The position numbers were made by a program, and so were the translations under genes. A DNA stretch of 64,000 nucleotides from the NCBI GenBank assembly GCA_964613795.1, contig CAZTJR010000004.1, positions 62,001 to 126,000 of the forward strand, in the 5' to 3' direction. Of the stretch, positions 1-6,901 are shown one piece after another. The notes beneath the pieces were generated by a model that was given only the letters and a program-made list of their open reading frames with translations, searched no databases and was not told where the DNA came from. The stretch's first letter is position 1. Every line of letters starts with the position of its first letter. This DNA comes from Chromatocurvus sp964613795 (GTDB taxonomy: Bacteria > Pseudomonadota > Gammaproteobacteria > Pseudomonadales > Halieaceae).

Positions 1-351
1 GCGCCGAGTGAGCGCGCCGGTAAAGGCGCCTTTTTCGTGGCCGAACAGCTCGCTTTCCAGCAACTCACCGGGGATGGCACCACAGTTCACCGGCACAAAC
101 GGCCTGCCGGCGCGCCTGGACAGGTCGTGAATGCCCCGCGCCACCAGTTCCTTGCCGGTGCCGGACTGACCGAGGATCAGTACGGAAGCCGTCTCCGAGG
201 CGGCCACCTTCGCCATAAGCGAGCGGACAGCGGCCATGGCGGCGGAATCGCCGATCAGACGTGCGGGGGTTGGCTTATTGCTGCTGTCGTTGATAGTGGC
301 GCTGTCGTTAATAGTGTCGGCGTGAAGAACAGGCGCGCCAGATGGGCGCAT
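1..351 (-). CDS. fleQ: FleQ-like sigma-54-dependent flagellar master activator, 5' part only (runs off the window)
   Basis: The gene encodes the first 117 residues of an AAA+ enhancer-binding protein that would remodel sigma-54 RNA polymerase at flagellar promoters. Seen: a roughly 32-residue leader containing a repeated TINDS, then Walker A GQSGTGKE at residues 61-68 (Gln replaces the usual Glu) and the sigma-54 contact loop GAFTGA at 108-113. The stretch VNCGAIPGELLESELFGHEK is very FleQ-like. An in-frame TGA lies two codons before the ATG, and AAGGAG sits just upstream, so the start is secure and the protein has no N-terminal receiver or FleQ domain. Its position after fliDST matches fleQ in Pseudomonas. 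The FRSLVG-type motif that helps c-di-GMP binding in FleQ is not evident; the region reads PARLIG. The C-terminal DNA-binding domain lies outside the window. Confidence 0.75.
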   Translation of the reverse strand, partial: MRPSGAPVLHADTINDSATINDSSNKPTPARLIGDSAAMAAVRSLMAKVAASETASVLILGQSGTGKELVARGIHDLSRRAGRPFVPVNCGAIPGELLESELFGHEKGAFTGALTRR

Positions 352-532
352 GTTTCACGGTCTCCTTCTGTGTTTATCGCTTTCGTGGCTTTTCCAGGCT
401 GGCTTTTGCCTGACAGCGCTTGAGCTTAGCCAAACGTGTATTCGTTACAATAGTTTACATGCAATTTACCGGCGTTACGACGTCAAACACCAATTTTTTG
501 ACGGTGATGGGACCGATAAAACCAGCGGAAGC

Positions 533-1072
533 TCAGTCGGGCGGACTGGCCTGGCGCGCCGCGGCAATTCCCCGGCGGTGATGCCGGAAAACATGACGGG
601 AAAGCGCCTCTTTTTCCGGATCTGACAGGGGGCCCGCCTGAAAGTGCAGCCAGTGACCCTCATCGTCCCGGGCATCATCCACCACGCTGCCCAGGAGCTG
701 CAGCGGCGCTGGAATGGCCGGGTGCAGATAAAGCGACAGCAGACCCTCGGCACCGATGCTCATACCGGGGAGATCCCCGCCGACTTCGATGAGATCGACC
801 GATAGACGCACCGCGTGTCGCTGTGGGTCGCTCTCATCGCGACGCAGCAGGCGTGCCACCATATCCATCAGCAACTGCAGCTTTGCGTCGAGACGCTGCA
901 GTTCCAGCTGCAGCTCGGGCTGCTCCTCATGCAGACGGCCCGGTACATTGTCCTCGAGGGCGGCAACCGCCTCAAGCACATACAGGTTGGTGGCGACCCG
1001 CTGTTTATCATCGGCTTCGGCGCGGTCTCCGGGGATCCACTCCAGCGGCAGGTAGTCGGTGTAGCTGAGCAA
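533..1072 (-). CDS. PilZ-like protein of the flagellar cluster
   Basis: The protein has a YTDYLPLEW opening, a helical middle and a C-terminal beta-rich part ending in an ALSRHVFRHHRR helix. This matches the shape of atypical PilZ proteins found beside flagellar regulators. The canonical RxxxR and D/NxSxxG c-di-GMP motifs are not convincing; the nearest stretch is RHAVRLSVDLIEVGG. The start is uncertain. The frame stays open to an ATG at 1153 that overlaps fliT by 71 nt, with another ATG at 1114, but the conserved part begins at a TTG at 1072, just after the fliT stop, and I chose that. The gene lies between fliT and the FleQ-like activator, so it may adjust flagellar output to c-di-GMP. That role is inferred. 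Confidence 0.6.
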   Translation of the reverse strand: MLSYTDYLPLEWIPGDRAEADDKQRVATNLYVLEAVAALEDNVPGRLHEEQPELQLELQRLDAKLQLLMDMVARLLRRDESDPQRHAVRLSVDLIEVGGDLPGMSIGAEGLLSLYLHPAIPAPLQLLGSVVDDARDDEGHWLHFQAGPLSDPEKEALSRHVFRHHRRGIAAARQASPPD

Positions 1073-1082
1073 GGGGCCGCCG

Positions 1083-1415
1083 TTACCGGCCCTGGCTCTC
1101 GGCCACGGCAGCATAGGCACGAACGTTGCGCAGGGAGCGCCGGCTATCGCCAAGCTCCAGCTCCATGCGGCCGCGCAACTCGGCGAGCGCCTGCATGAGG
1201 CTCTGGTCTTCGTGCAGGATGTCCCGCAGCCATTGCGCCAGGGATTCGTCGCCCGCCTCTATATCCGGGTTGCTGAACAGATCTCGTAGCTGCCGGTGGC
1301 GTTCCGCAGCCAGTCGACCTGCTGTCTCGATATCGGCCTTCTCAACATGCTGTCGGATACTTCTACCCAGCGCCACAACCTCATGCATACGACGGCTGGC
1401 AACAGACTCAGTCAT
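1083..1415 (-). CDS. fliT: FliT-like flagellar export chaperone
   Basis: This is a 110-residue, highly charged, nearly all-helical protein, a size and composition typical of FliT, the cytoplasmic chaperone of the filament cap protein FliD. Its start overlaps the fliS stop in an ATGA arrangement, so the two are translationally coupled, and fliD-fliS-fliT is the standard order. The call rests on position, length and helicity more than on conserved residues, since FliT proteins diverge widely. Confidence 0.7.
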   Translation of the reverse strand: MTESVASRRMHEVVALGRSIRQHVEKADIETAGRLAAERHRQLRDLFSNPDIEAGDESLAQWLRDILHEDQSLMQALAELRGRMELELGDSRRSLRNVRAYAAVAESQGR

Positions 1416-1855
1416 GACATTCCCGATGTCGAGGACACGCCATCAATCGCGGCTGCATCCCGGCCTTTTGCCGCAGCCAGTTCAGGACCAATGGAGCGCC
1501 ACGCATCCGCCAGACCGTCTAGCAATCCGTGGACTTCGGTCATGATAGCGGGATCGGTGCGCAGATTGGCCTCGGTCAGTCGCCGCATCATGTAATCGTA
1601 AAGATCAGCAAGATTACCCGCCAGAGCACCATCGCCCGCCGCGGAATCGAGGCTGGAATGCAGAGTATCCAGGATCATGATCACGCGCCCGATACACTCG
1701 CCCTTCTCCGCAATCTCGTCACGCCTGGCATGACCGATAGCCCGTGCCAGCCGCTCCAGAGCGCCGTCAAACAGCATGCTGATCAACTGGTGCGGGCTGG
1801 CATACTCTGCCGCTAGGGCATCGCTGGCTCGGTACGCATTAACCATTTCATTCAT
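1412..1855 (-). CDS. fliS: Flagellin-specific chaperone FliS
   Basis: FliS binds unfolded flagellin in the cytoplasm and delivers it to the export apparatus. Seen: a 147-residue helical protein with the family's N-terminal tyrosine motif (NAYRASDAL), then ASPHQLISMLFDGALERLARA and a long helix ending in MRRLTEANLRTDP. The length is close to the usual 125-140. It sits 56 bp downstream of fliD and overlaps fliT by 4 bp, so the three are almost certainly co-transcribed. Confidence 0.93.
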   Translation of the reverse strand: MNEMVNAYRASDALAAEYASPHQLISMLFDGALERLARAIGHARRDEIAEKGECIGRVIMILDTLHSSLDSAAGDGALAGNLADLYDYMMRRLTEANLRTDPAIMTEVHGLLDGLADAWRSIGPELAAAKGRDAAAIDGVSSTSGMS

Positions 1856-1911
1856 TTGAGGCCATCCTTCTTGTGCCGATGTTTTGCGTAGCGGCCGTAT
1901 CAGAACTTTCT

Positions 1912-3279
1912 TTAACGACGATTGTTGTTGACGGTACCCGGTAGATTCGCTAGCTGCTGCTGCAGGAAATCCCCGGTCTGGGACAGACTCGCTACCAGGC
2001 CGTCCAGCGCGGCGAACTCGGCAACGAACCGCGCCTCAATGCCGGCAATACGCCGATCCAGCGCCACGCGCTGCTCGCCTATACCGTCCAGACTATTCTT
2101 GAGCCCTTCCTCGCGGCTGGCAATCAGGCTGTCGAAACCGAGCACGCCGTCAAGATAACCCCCGAGCGCTGTCGCCACGCCATCGTCACCGGCCAACACG
2201 CGCGTCAGCGCACCGGGTTCCGCCTCCAGCGCCTGATTGAGGCGACCCTCGTCCAGCACCAGCTTGCCGGCCTCGTTGGTGGTGATGCCCAGCGCAGGCA
2301 AGCTGTTGAAGGCGCTCTGGGCCGAGCGCACCTGGGAGCCGGTAATCTGCTGGATTCGACTATCAATGCCGCGCAAGGTGGCATCACCGAGGAGCGGGCC
2401 CGCCTCGCGGGTTTCAGCATTGTAAGATGCGGCGCGCGACGCGGCTTCATTGAAGGTATTCAGCTTATCGACGAAATCGCGCACCCTGCCCACCGCCGCC
2501 GCACGATTCTCGCTGACTGCCAGCGTTTCCACCGTGCCCGGGCTGGCCTTGTCCAGATTCAGGGTCAGACCCTCAATGACACCCTCGACGTTATTGCTGG
2601 GGCTGGAGAAGGCAAAGGTATCCACCGTCAACGAGGCGTCGCTGGCAGCACGCAGCTGCGTCAGCGGGGCCAGGGCCGTGAGACCACCATCGCCACCGCT
2701 TGCGGAAACGCCAATGGTATTGGCGGCGCCGGTATCTCTGGAGGTCAGCACCAGCCGGCTGCCGGCATCCTCGTTGAGAATGGCCGCCGAGATACCAGTA
2801 TTGTCGGGGGCGGCATTGATGGCGTCGCGTATGCTGGCCAGACTGCCGTCACCGGCGTCGATGTTCAGACTGAAAGCATTACCGCCGACCGAGAGCGTCA
2901 CAGTACCAGTGCCGATCTGTGCGTCCGGGTCGGCGAAAGGGTCGCTGGCGACCTTGTTGGCGGTGGCCAGGGAAAGCACTTCGATATCAAAACTGCCGGT
3001 CGCAGTACCGGCCGCCGCAGTGCCGCTGAAAACATCCGGATTGCTGGAGGTGACTGTGCGAGCGTTGAGCCCTGATCCGGAACTCAGTGCCTGGGCAGAA
3101 TCGCGCAGGGCAGACAGCGCGCCCTTGATAGTTCCCATGGCGGACAGCTGCGACTGGAAGCGCGCCTCGCTGCGCGCCAGCCGCAGTTCCACCGGCTGGC
3201 GCTCAGCAGCGACCAGCTGTTTGACGATGTTGTCCAGATCCAGGCCAGAGCCGGCGCCCAGTGATTGTATGCTCGCCAT
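1912..3279 (-). CDS. fliD: Flagellar filament cap protein FliD (HAP2)
   Basis: FliD caps the growing filament and folds incoming flagellin subunits. Seen: the N-terminal FliD signature (SIQSLGAGSGLDLDNIVKQL), a variable central domain rich in Thr, Ala and Gly, and a C-terminal coiled-coil region with RRIAGIEARFVAEFAALDGL before a NNNRR tail. At 455 residues it is of normal size. It heads the fliD-fliS-fliT unit. Upstream, near the end of flaG, lie two sigma-54-like sites in a duplicated segment. Confidence 0.95.
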   Translation of the reverse strand: MASIQSLGAGSGLDLDNIVKQLVAAERQPVELRLARSEARFQSQLSAMGTIKGALSALRDSAQALSSGSGLNARTVTSSNPDVFSGTAAAGTATGSFDIEVLSLATANKVASDPFADPDAQIGTGTVTLSVGGNAFSLNIDAGDGSLASIRDAINAAPDNTGISAAILNEDAGSRLVLTSRDTGAANTIGVSASGGDGGLTALAPLTQLRAASDASLTVDTFAFSSPSNNVEGVIEGLTLNLDKASPGTVETLAVSENRAAAVGRVRDFVDKLNTFNEAASRAASYNAETREAGPLLGDATLRGIDSRIQQITGSQVRSAQSAFNSLPALGITTNEAGKLVLDEGRLNQALEAEPGALTRVLAGDDGVATALGGYLDGVLGFDSLIASREEGLKNSLDGIGEQRVALDRRIAGIEARFVAEFAALDGLVASLSQTGDFLQQQLANLPGTVNNNRR

Positions 3280-3431
3280 GGTGCCAATACCCCCTGCTTC
3301 GACCGCATTATCATACGGCCCGTATTTGTCGCTACTGCCATTGAGTCTGAAGTACCCGCCTGTACCAACGCTTGCGAGGTTCTACTGCGCAATCAACGCC
3401 TGTGAACTCCGAGTAAACTTCTGGTCAGCTT

Positions 3432-3468
3432 GCACGCTTCAGGCCAACTGCTTGCAAGCTTCAGGCCA
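3432..3468 (-). promoter_or_regulatory. Duplicated sigma-54-like promoter segment upstream of fliD
   Basis: Read on the minus strand, two near-identical 20-nt copies occur: TGGCCTGAAGCTTGCAAGC (TGGC side at 3468, TTGC at 3454-3457) and TGGCCTGAAGCGTGCAAGC (3432-3446). The first keeps the GG and GC elements at the 10-nt spacing of sigma-54 promoters. The second has GTGC in place of TTGC. The first copy includes the flaG stop codon. The distance to the fliD ATG is about 165-175 nt. Promoter function is inferred; the duplication is seen directly. Confidence 0.4.
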
Positions 3469-3850
3469 GCTGCGAAATGAGCGTCGCGGCACCCTCGCTC
3501 AATCTGTAGGCCAGAGCTCGGGCCTCCTCGGGGGGAATCGCACGCAGTATCTCGCCGGTTTCTGACTGGCGCACGTAAATGATCACCGAGGCCCCGTCTT
3601 CGTTAACCTGAAACTCCAGTTCGCGTGCGGTTTCCCGCATGAAGTCATTGAGACGGCGACTCAGCGCTTCAAGGGACTCTTTCGTCTCTTCTGCCGAACG
3701 TGCCGCATCGCGCAGTGGCTCGACCTCTGACGCGGTTGTGGGAACATCCCGCGGTGGAGCAGCACTCGTCGTGCTCAAAGCAGCTTCACCGCGCGTGGCT
3801 AGTGGCGCGGATCGGAGATTTGCCTGGTTAGAAGAGATGCCGTTGTCCAT
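3461..3850 (-). CDS. flaG: FlaG family protein
   Basis: This 129-residue protein has a Ser/Thr/Ala-rich N-terminal half and the conserved FlaG C-terminal half: LSRRLNDFMRETARELEFQV followed by VIIYVRQSETGEILRAIPPE. FlaG proteins lie between fliC and fliD in polar flagellates and affect filament length, though the mechanism is poorly defined. Its stop codon falls inside the first copy of a duplicated sigma-54-like segment that leads to fliD. Confidence 0.88.
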   Translation of the reverse strand: MDNGISSNQANLRSAPLATRGEAALSTTSAAPPRDVPTTASEVEPLRDAARSAEETKESLEALSRRLNDFMRETARELEFQVNEDGASVIIYVRQSETGEILRAIPPEEARALAYRLSEGAATLISQLA

Positions 3851-3867
3851 CTCCTGCGGTCCTCAGT

Positions 3868-3906
3868 CAAATAACAAACGGAGCCCGACGTATACGCCGA
3901 ACTCCG
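3868..3906 (-). terminator. Rho-independent terminator after fliC
   Basis: On the minus strand, CGGAGTTCGGCGTATACG pairs imperfectly with CGTCGGGCTCCG and is followed by TTTGTTATTTG. The hairpin sits 28 nt past the fliC stop, so it would let fliC be made as a single-gene transcript while flaG is transcribed more weakly. Confidence 0.7.
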
Positions 3907-3934
3907 CCTACCAAAGCCATGATATCAGCCGCGC

Positions 3935-5464
3935 TTACTGGAGCAGGGCCAGAACGTTCTGCGGCTGCGCATTTGCCTGCGACAGGGCAGAAATACCAGC
4001 CTGCTGCAGAATCTGCGCCTTGGTCAAGGCCGCTGTCTCAGCGGCGAAGTCCGCATCGCGAATCCGCGACCGTGACGCCTCCAGGTTCTCGGTCGTGGTC
4101 GCCAGGTTGCCGATCGTGGAGTCGAAGCGGTTCTGGATGGCACCGAAGGTGCTGCGAAGCGAACTGATTGAGGTCAGGGCCGCGTCCACGCGAGAGATCG
4201 TGGTTTCCGCATTCGCCACCGTCGTGACGCTGGCCGTGCTCAGGGCTTCAGCACCCAGGGCCAGAGAGCCTGCTGTGAAACCCGCATTGCCGGGCGCATT
4301 ACCGCCAATCACGATGGCCTCTGAAGCAGTCAGGCGAATTGAACCTACCGCGGTTACCGCGTTGGCTGCCCCATCAGCGGCCGTGCTGAAGTCCAACGCA
4401 TCATTGAATGTGTTATTCGCCGCGGGTGTTGTAGTGAAGCCTTCGTTAGCTGTGCCTCCACTTTCCTTTGTCTGAGAAATCGTTATGTCTCGACCATCGA
4501 CCGCCTGCAAAGTCATCGTGCTGCCAGAGAACTGTGCTGTGACGCCGGTGGAAGACGCGTTGGCATTGATTGCGGTTGCCACTGCGTTGCCATCCAACGC
4601 TTCTGTATTTGTTGTAAAAATGGCTTGACCATTAATCGACAGTGAGTATGCTTCGCCAGCACCACCAGTCGTGGTAGCGAAATCGGCTTGAACTGTGGTG
4701 TCCGCATCAACCGTCAAACCGCCAATGCCCGCAGCGGAAATCGCGGCAGCTTTCGCGAACGCACTGGCTTGACCTTGACCTGTTGTGGTCGTAGCAAATG
4801 TCGATGAGTTGCCCACTTCCACCGCCTGCGAGGAGCCAAGCGCAAGGGTCAGATCCCCCGCTGTAAGGTTGTTAGTTGTGACGCCTCCACCCTGCTGGCC
4901 CACATTTAATGAATCATCAAATGCAGTGTTCTGCACGTAATCTGCGGTCTTACCGATCTGCGTAGTCCGCACGCTAGTCGACAGATTGACCGAGATGGTC
5001 TCGCCAACGTTGGCGCCAACCTGGAACTGGGCGTTACCGAAGGTACCATCCAGAATCTTCTGACCGTTGAATGACGTCTGGCTCGACACGCGGTCGATCT
5101 CAGCGAGGCGCTGTTGCACTTCCTGGTCCAGCGCGGCACGGTCCGAGGAGCTGTTGGTGGCGTTGGCGGACTGCACAGCCAGTTCGCGGATACGCTGCAG
5201 GTTGCTGTTGATGGTGCTCAGGGCGCCTTCACCGGTCTGCGCCAGCGATATGCCGTCGTTAGCGTTGCGCACGGCCTGGTTCAGACCGCGGATCTGCGTC
5301 GTGAAGCGCTCGGAGATAGCGAGGCCGGCCGCGTCGTCCCGCGCGCTGTTGATGCGCAGACCGGAAGACAGTCGCTCAATGGATGTTTGCAGGGCTGACT
5401 GAGACTGGTTCAGGTTGCGCTGCGCCGTCAATGACTGGATGTTGGTGTTAATGACCTGGGGCAT
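3935..5464 (-). CDS. fliC: Flagellin FliC
   Basis: This is the major filament subunit, 509 residues. Seen: the conserved N-terminal D0/D1 region (PQVINTNIQSLTAQRNLNQS, then LSSGLRINSARDDAAGLAI) and the C-terminal D1/D0 region (NRFDSTIGNLATTTENLEAS to ANAQPQNVLALLQ). The middle is a Thr/Ala/Gly-rich variable domain. The frame is open to an ATG at 5521, but the flagellin N-terminus and a strong GAGGAGG ribosome site place the start at 5464. A sigma-28 promoter lies about 130 nt upstream, and a terminator follows. Confidence 0.97.
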   Translation of the reverse strand: MPQVINTNIQSLTAQRNLNQSQSALQTSIERLSSGLRINSARDDAAGLAISERFTTQIRGLNQAVRNANDGISLAQTGEGALSTINSNLQRIRELAVQSANATNSSSDRAALDQEVQQRLAEIDRVSSQTSFNGQKILDGTFGNAQFQVGANVGETISVNLSTSVRTTQIGKTADYVQNTAFDDSLNVGQQGGGVTTNNLTAGDLTLALGSSQAVEVGNSSTFATTTTGQGQASAFAKAAAISAAGIGGLTVDADTTVQADFATTTGGAGEAYSLSINGQAIFTTNTEALDGNAVATAINANASSTGVTAQFSGSTMTLQAVDGRDITISQTKESGGTANEGFTTTPAANNTFNDALDFSTAADGAANAVTAVGSIRLTASEAIVIGGNAPGNAGFTAGSLALGAEALSTASVTTVANAETTISRVDAALTSISSLRSTFGAIQNRFDSTIGNLATTTENLEASRSRIRDADFAAETAALTKAQILQQAGISALSQANAQPQNVLALLQ

Positions 5465-5594
5465 TTTGAATTCCTCCTCGGAACTGCCGCTGCTGTTTGC
5501 ACCGACCTGCCTTGCACTCACCTACCGGTCACATCGGTCCTGCCTGCACGGGCAGGGTGGTGAAGCAGATCCGTGAATCTCTTCCTCAGTACTT

Positions 5595-5621
5595 GTAGCG
5601 GATCGCGGGGAGGAAACTTTA
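5595..5621 (-). promoter_or_regulatory. Sigma-28 (FliA) promoter of fliC
   Basis: The minus-strand sequence is TAAAGTTT (5621-5614), an 11-nt spacer, then TCCGCTAC (5602-5595). The -35 element is a perfect match to the enterobacterial consensus, the spacing is exact, and the -10 matches 5 of 8 bases of GCCGATAA. The same -10 core (CCGCTAC) appears at the flgM promoter. Transcription would leave a leader of about 120 nt before fliC. Confidence 0.9.
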
Positions 5622-5667
5622 GGATTATTTTCAGGTGGGTTTGCTGCGGCCTGTCTGATGAGACCGC

Positions 5668-5696
5668 GCCCTGTGCCCAGCGGAAGGACACGGGGC
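5668..5696 (-). terminator. Hairpin after flgL, terminator-like
   Basis: GCCCCGTGTCC pairs with GGGCACAGGGC on the minus strand (11 positions, one mismatch and one wobble) around a 7-nt loop, 9 nt past the flgL stop. No T-tract follows. It could attenuate or stabilise the end of the flgB-L transcript rather than terminate it fully. Confidence 0.5.
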
Positions 5697-5705
5697 ATGC
5701 GAGGC

Positions 5706-6896
5706 CTACAGGAATCGGAACAGGCTGTTGCCCTGGATGCGGGTGAATGCCTGTTGTGAGGCTTGCAGGGTAAACAGCTCCTGCTGCAGGCGGCTGATCG
5801 CTTCAGGGTAATTAAGGTCGCGTACGTCAGAAACCAGGGTTTCGAGAGAGAAGCGCAGGGATTCCTGGGACTCCTGTACGTCATCCAGGGTATTCAGGCG
5901 CGCGCCGACGGAAGCACGCACTTCCAGCAGGCGGGTCTCGTTGCGATCGAGCTGCGCCAAGGCATCATCTATCGCCTGACGCTGACTGGTGCGGGCCATG
6001 TCGTTGTTCGCGGACTGCTCCAAGGCATCAGCCAGATTGCTGATGGTAGCGAAAGTGCTCTCGTAACGCGCCGGCGTCACGGCAAACTCGTCGCCGGCAG
6101 CGGGGGCGCCGGTGATCACCAGCTGCGTGCCGTTGTGGCTGACCACTCCGCCGGGCTCATAGGCACCAGTGTCCACCACTGTATTGGCGGCGTTGCGGAT
6201 TTCGTAGTTTTCAGGGTCCGTGAAGCGAATTGTGAAATTCGTACCGTCGTAGACACCGCTATCACTGCCGTCGGCGCGGATCACGCCGGTGCCCGTATTG
6301 CCTGTCACCGACATCGCGGCCACCACGCCGTCGCCATTGCGGATACGCATGAACAGGTCATCCCCGGTGTCGCCCTCGGCCATAGTCGTGCCCGGGCCGA
6401 TCACCTGCTCGCGGCGGACACTGTCGCCGTCGTAGCGGATGCCGCCGGCCCCAGGAACGAACGGACGCGTCTCGCTTTGGGCACCGGCAAAGATGAACTC
6501 GCCCTCGCCACTCTGGCTGTTGCCGATATCGACCAGCTCCTCGGCCCGCTGACGCAGTTCGACGGCGATCAGTCGCCGGCCTTCACTGCCGGTGGTGTCC
6601 GACGCCGCCTGCACGGCCAGCTCGCGCACGCGGCGTACCACCGTGCCGGCGGACTCCAGGCTACCCTCCTCCGTGGACAAACGCTGACGGGTGCGCCCAA
6701 TATTGTCGAGAAACGTCGTCTGCTGCGATACAGCCCGATCCAGCTCCTGGATACGCGCTGCCGCCGCCGGGTCATCGGAGACCCGGTTGATCCGCTGGCC
6801 CGTAGCCAGCTGCTCCAGCGTCTTTGCTGAGCGGGCCTGCTGATCGAGCATCCCGTTCAGCCCCTGCTGGAACAGCATCTGTGTGGATATTCGCAT
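5706..6896 (-). CDS. flgL: Flagellar hook-filament junction protein FlgL (HAP3)
   Basis: FlgL is the second hook-associated protein and joins FlgK to the filament. Seen: a flagellin-like N-terminus (MRISTQMLFQQGLNGMLDQQ, then QLATGQRINRVSDDPAAAAR) and a matching C-terminal helix (ISRLQQELFTLQASQQAFTR). At 396 residues it is typical. It starts 5 bp after flgK and is the last gene of the flgB-L run. Confidence 0.96.
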   Translation of the reverse strand: MRISTQMLFQQGLNGMLDQQARSAKTLEQLATGQRINRVSDDPAAAARIQELDRAVSQQTTFLDNIGRTRQRLSTEEGSLESAGTVVRRVRELAVQAASDTTGSEGRRLIAVELRQRAEELVDIGNSQSGEGEFIFAGAQSETRPFVPGAGGIRYDGDSVRREQVIGPGTTMAEGDTGDDLFMRIRNGDGVVAAMSVTGNTGTGVIRADGSDSGVYDGTNFTIRFTDPENYEIRNAANTVVDTGAYEPGGVVSHNGTQLVITGAPAAGDEFAVTPARYESTFATISNLADALEQSANNDMARTSQRQAIDDALAQLDRNETRLLEVRASVGARLNTLDDVQESQESLRFSLETLVSDVRDLNYPEAISRLQQELFTLQASQQAFTRIQGNSLFRFL

Positions 6897-6901
6897 AACG
6901 A

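Noticed and set aside
3396..3422. Possible sigma-28 promoter for fliD (AGAAGTTT as -35)
   Set aside because: The -10 at 11-nt spacing has no likeness to GCCGATAA or the local CCGCTAC form.
2450..3565. 371-codon open frame on the plus strand opposite fliD
   Set aside because: It has low-complexity Ser/Ala/Arg composition, no ribosome site and no motif; the opposite strand is certainly fliD.
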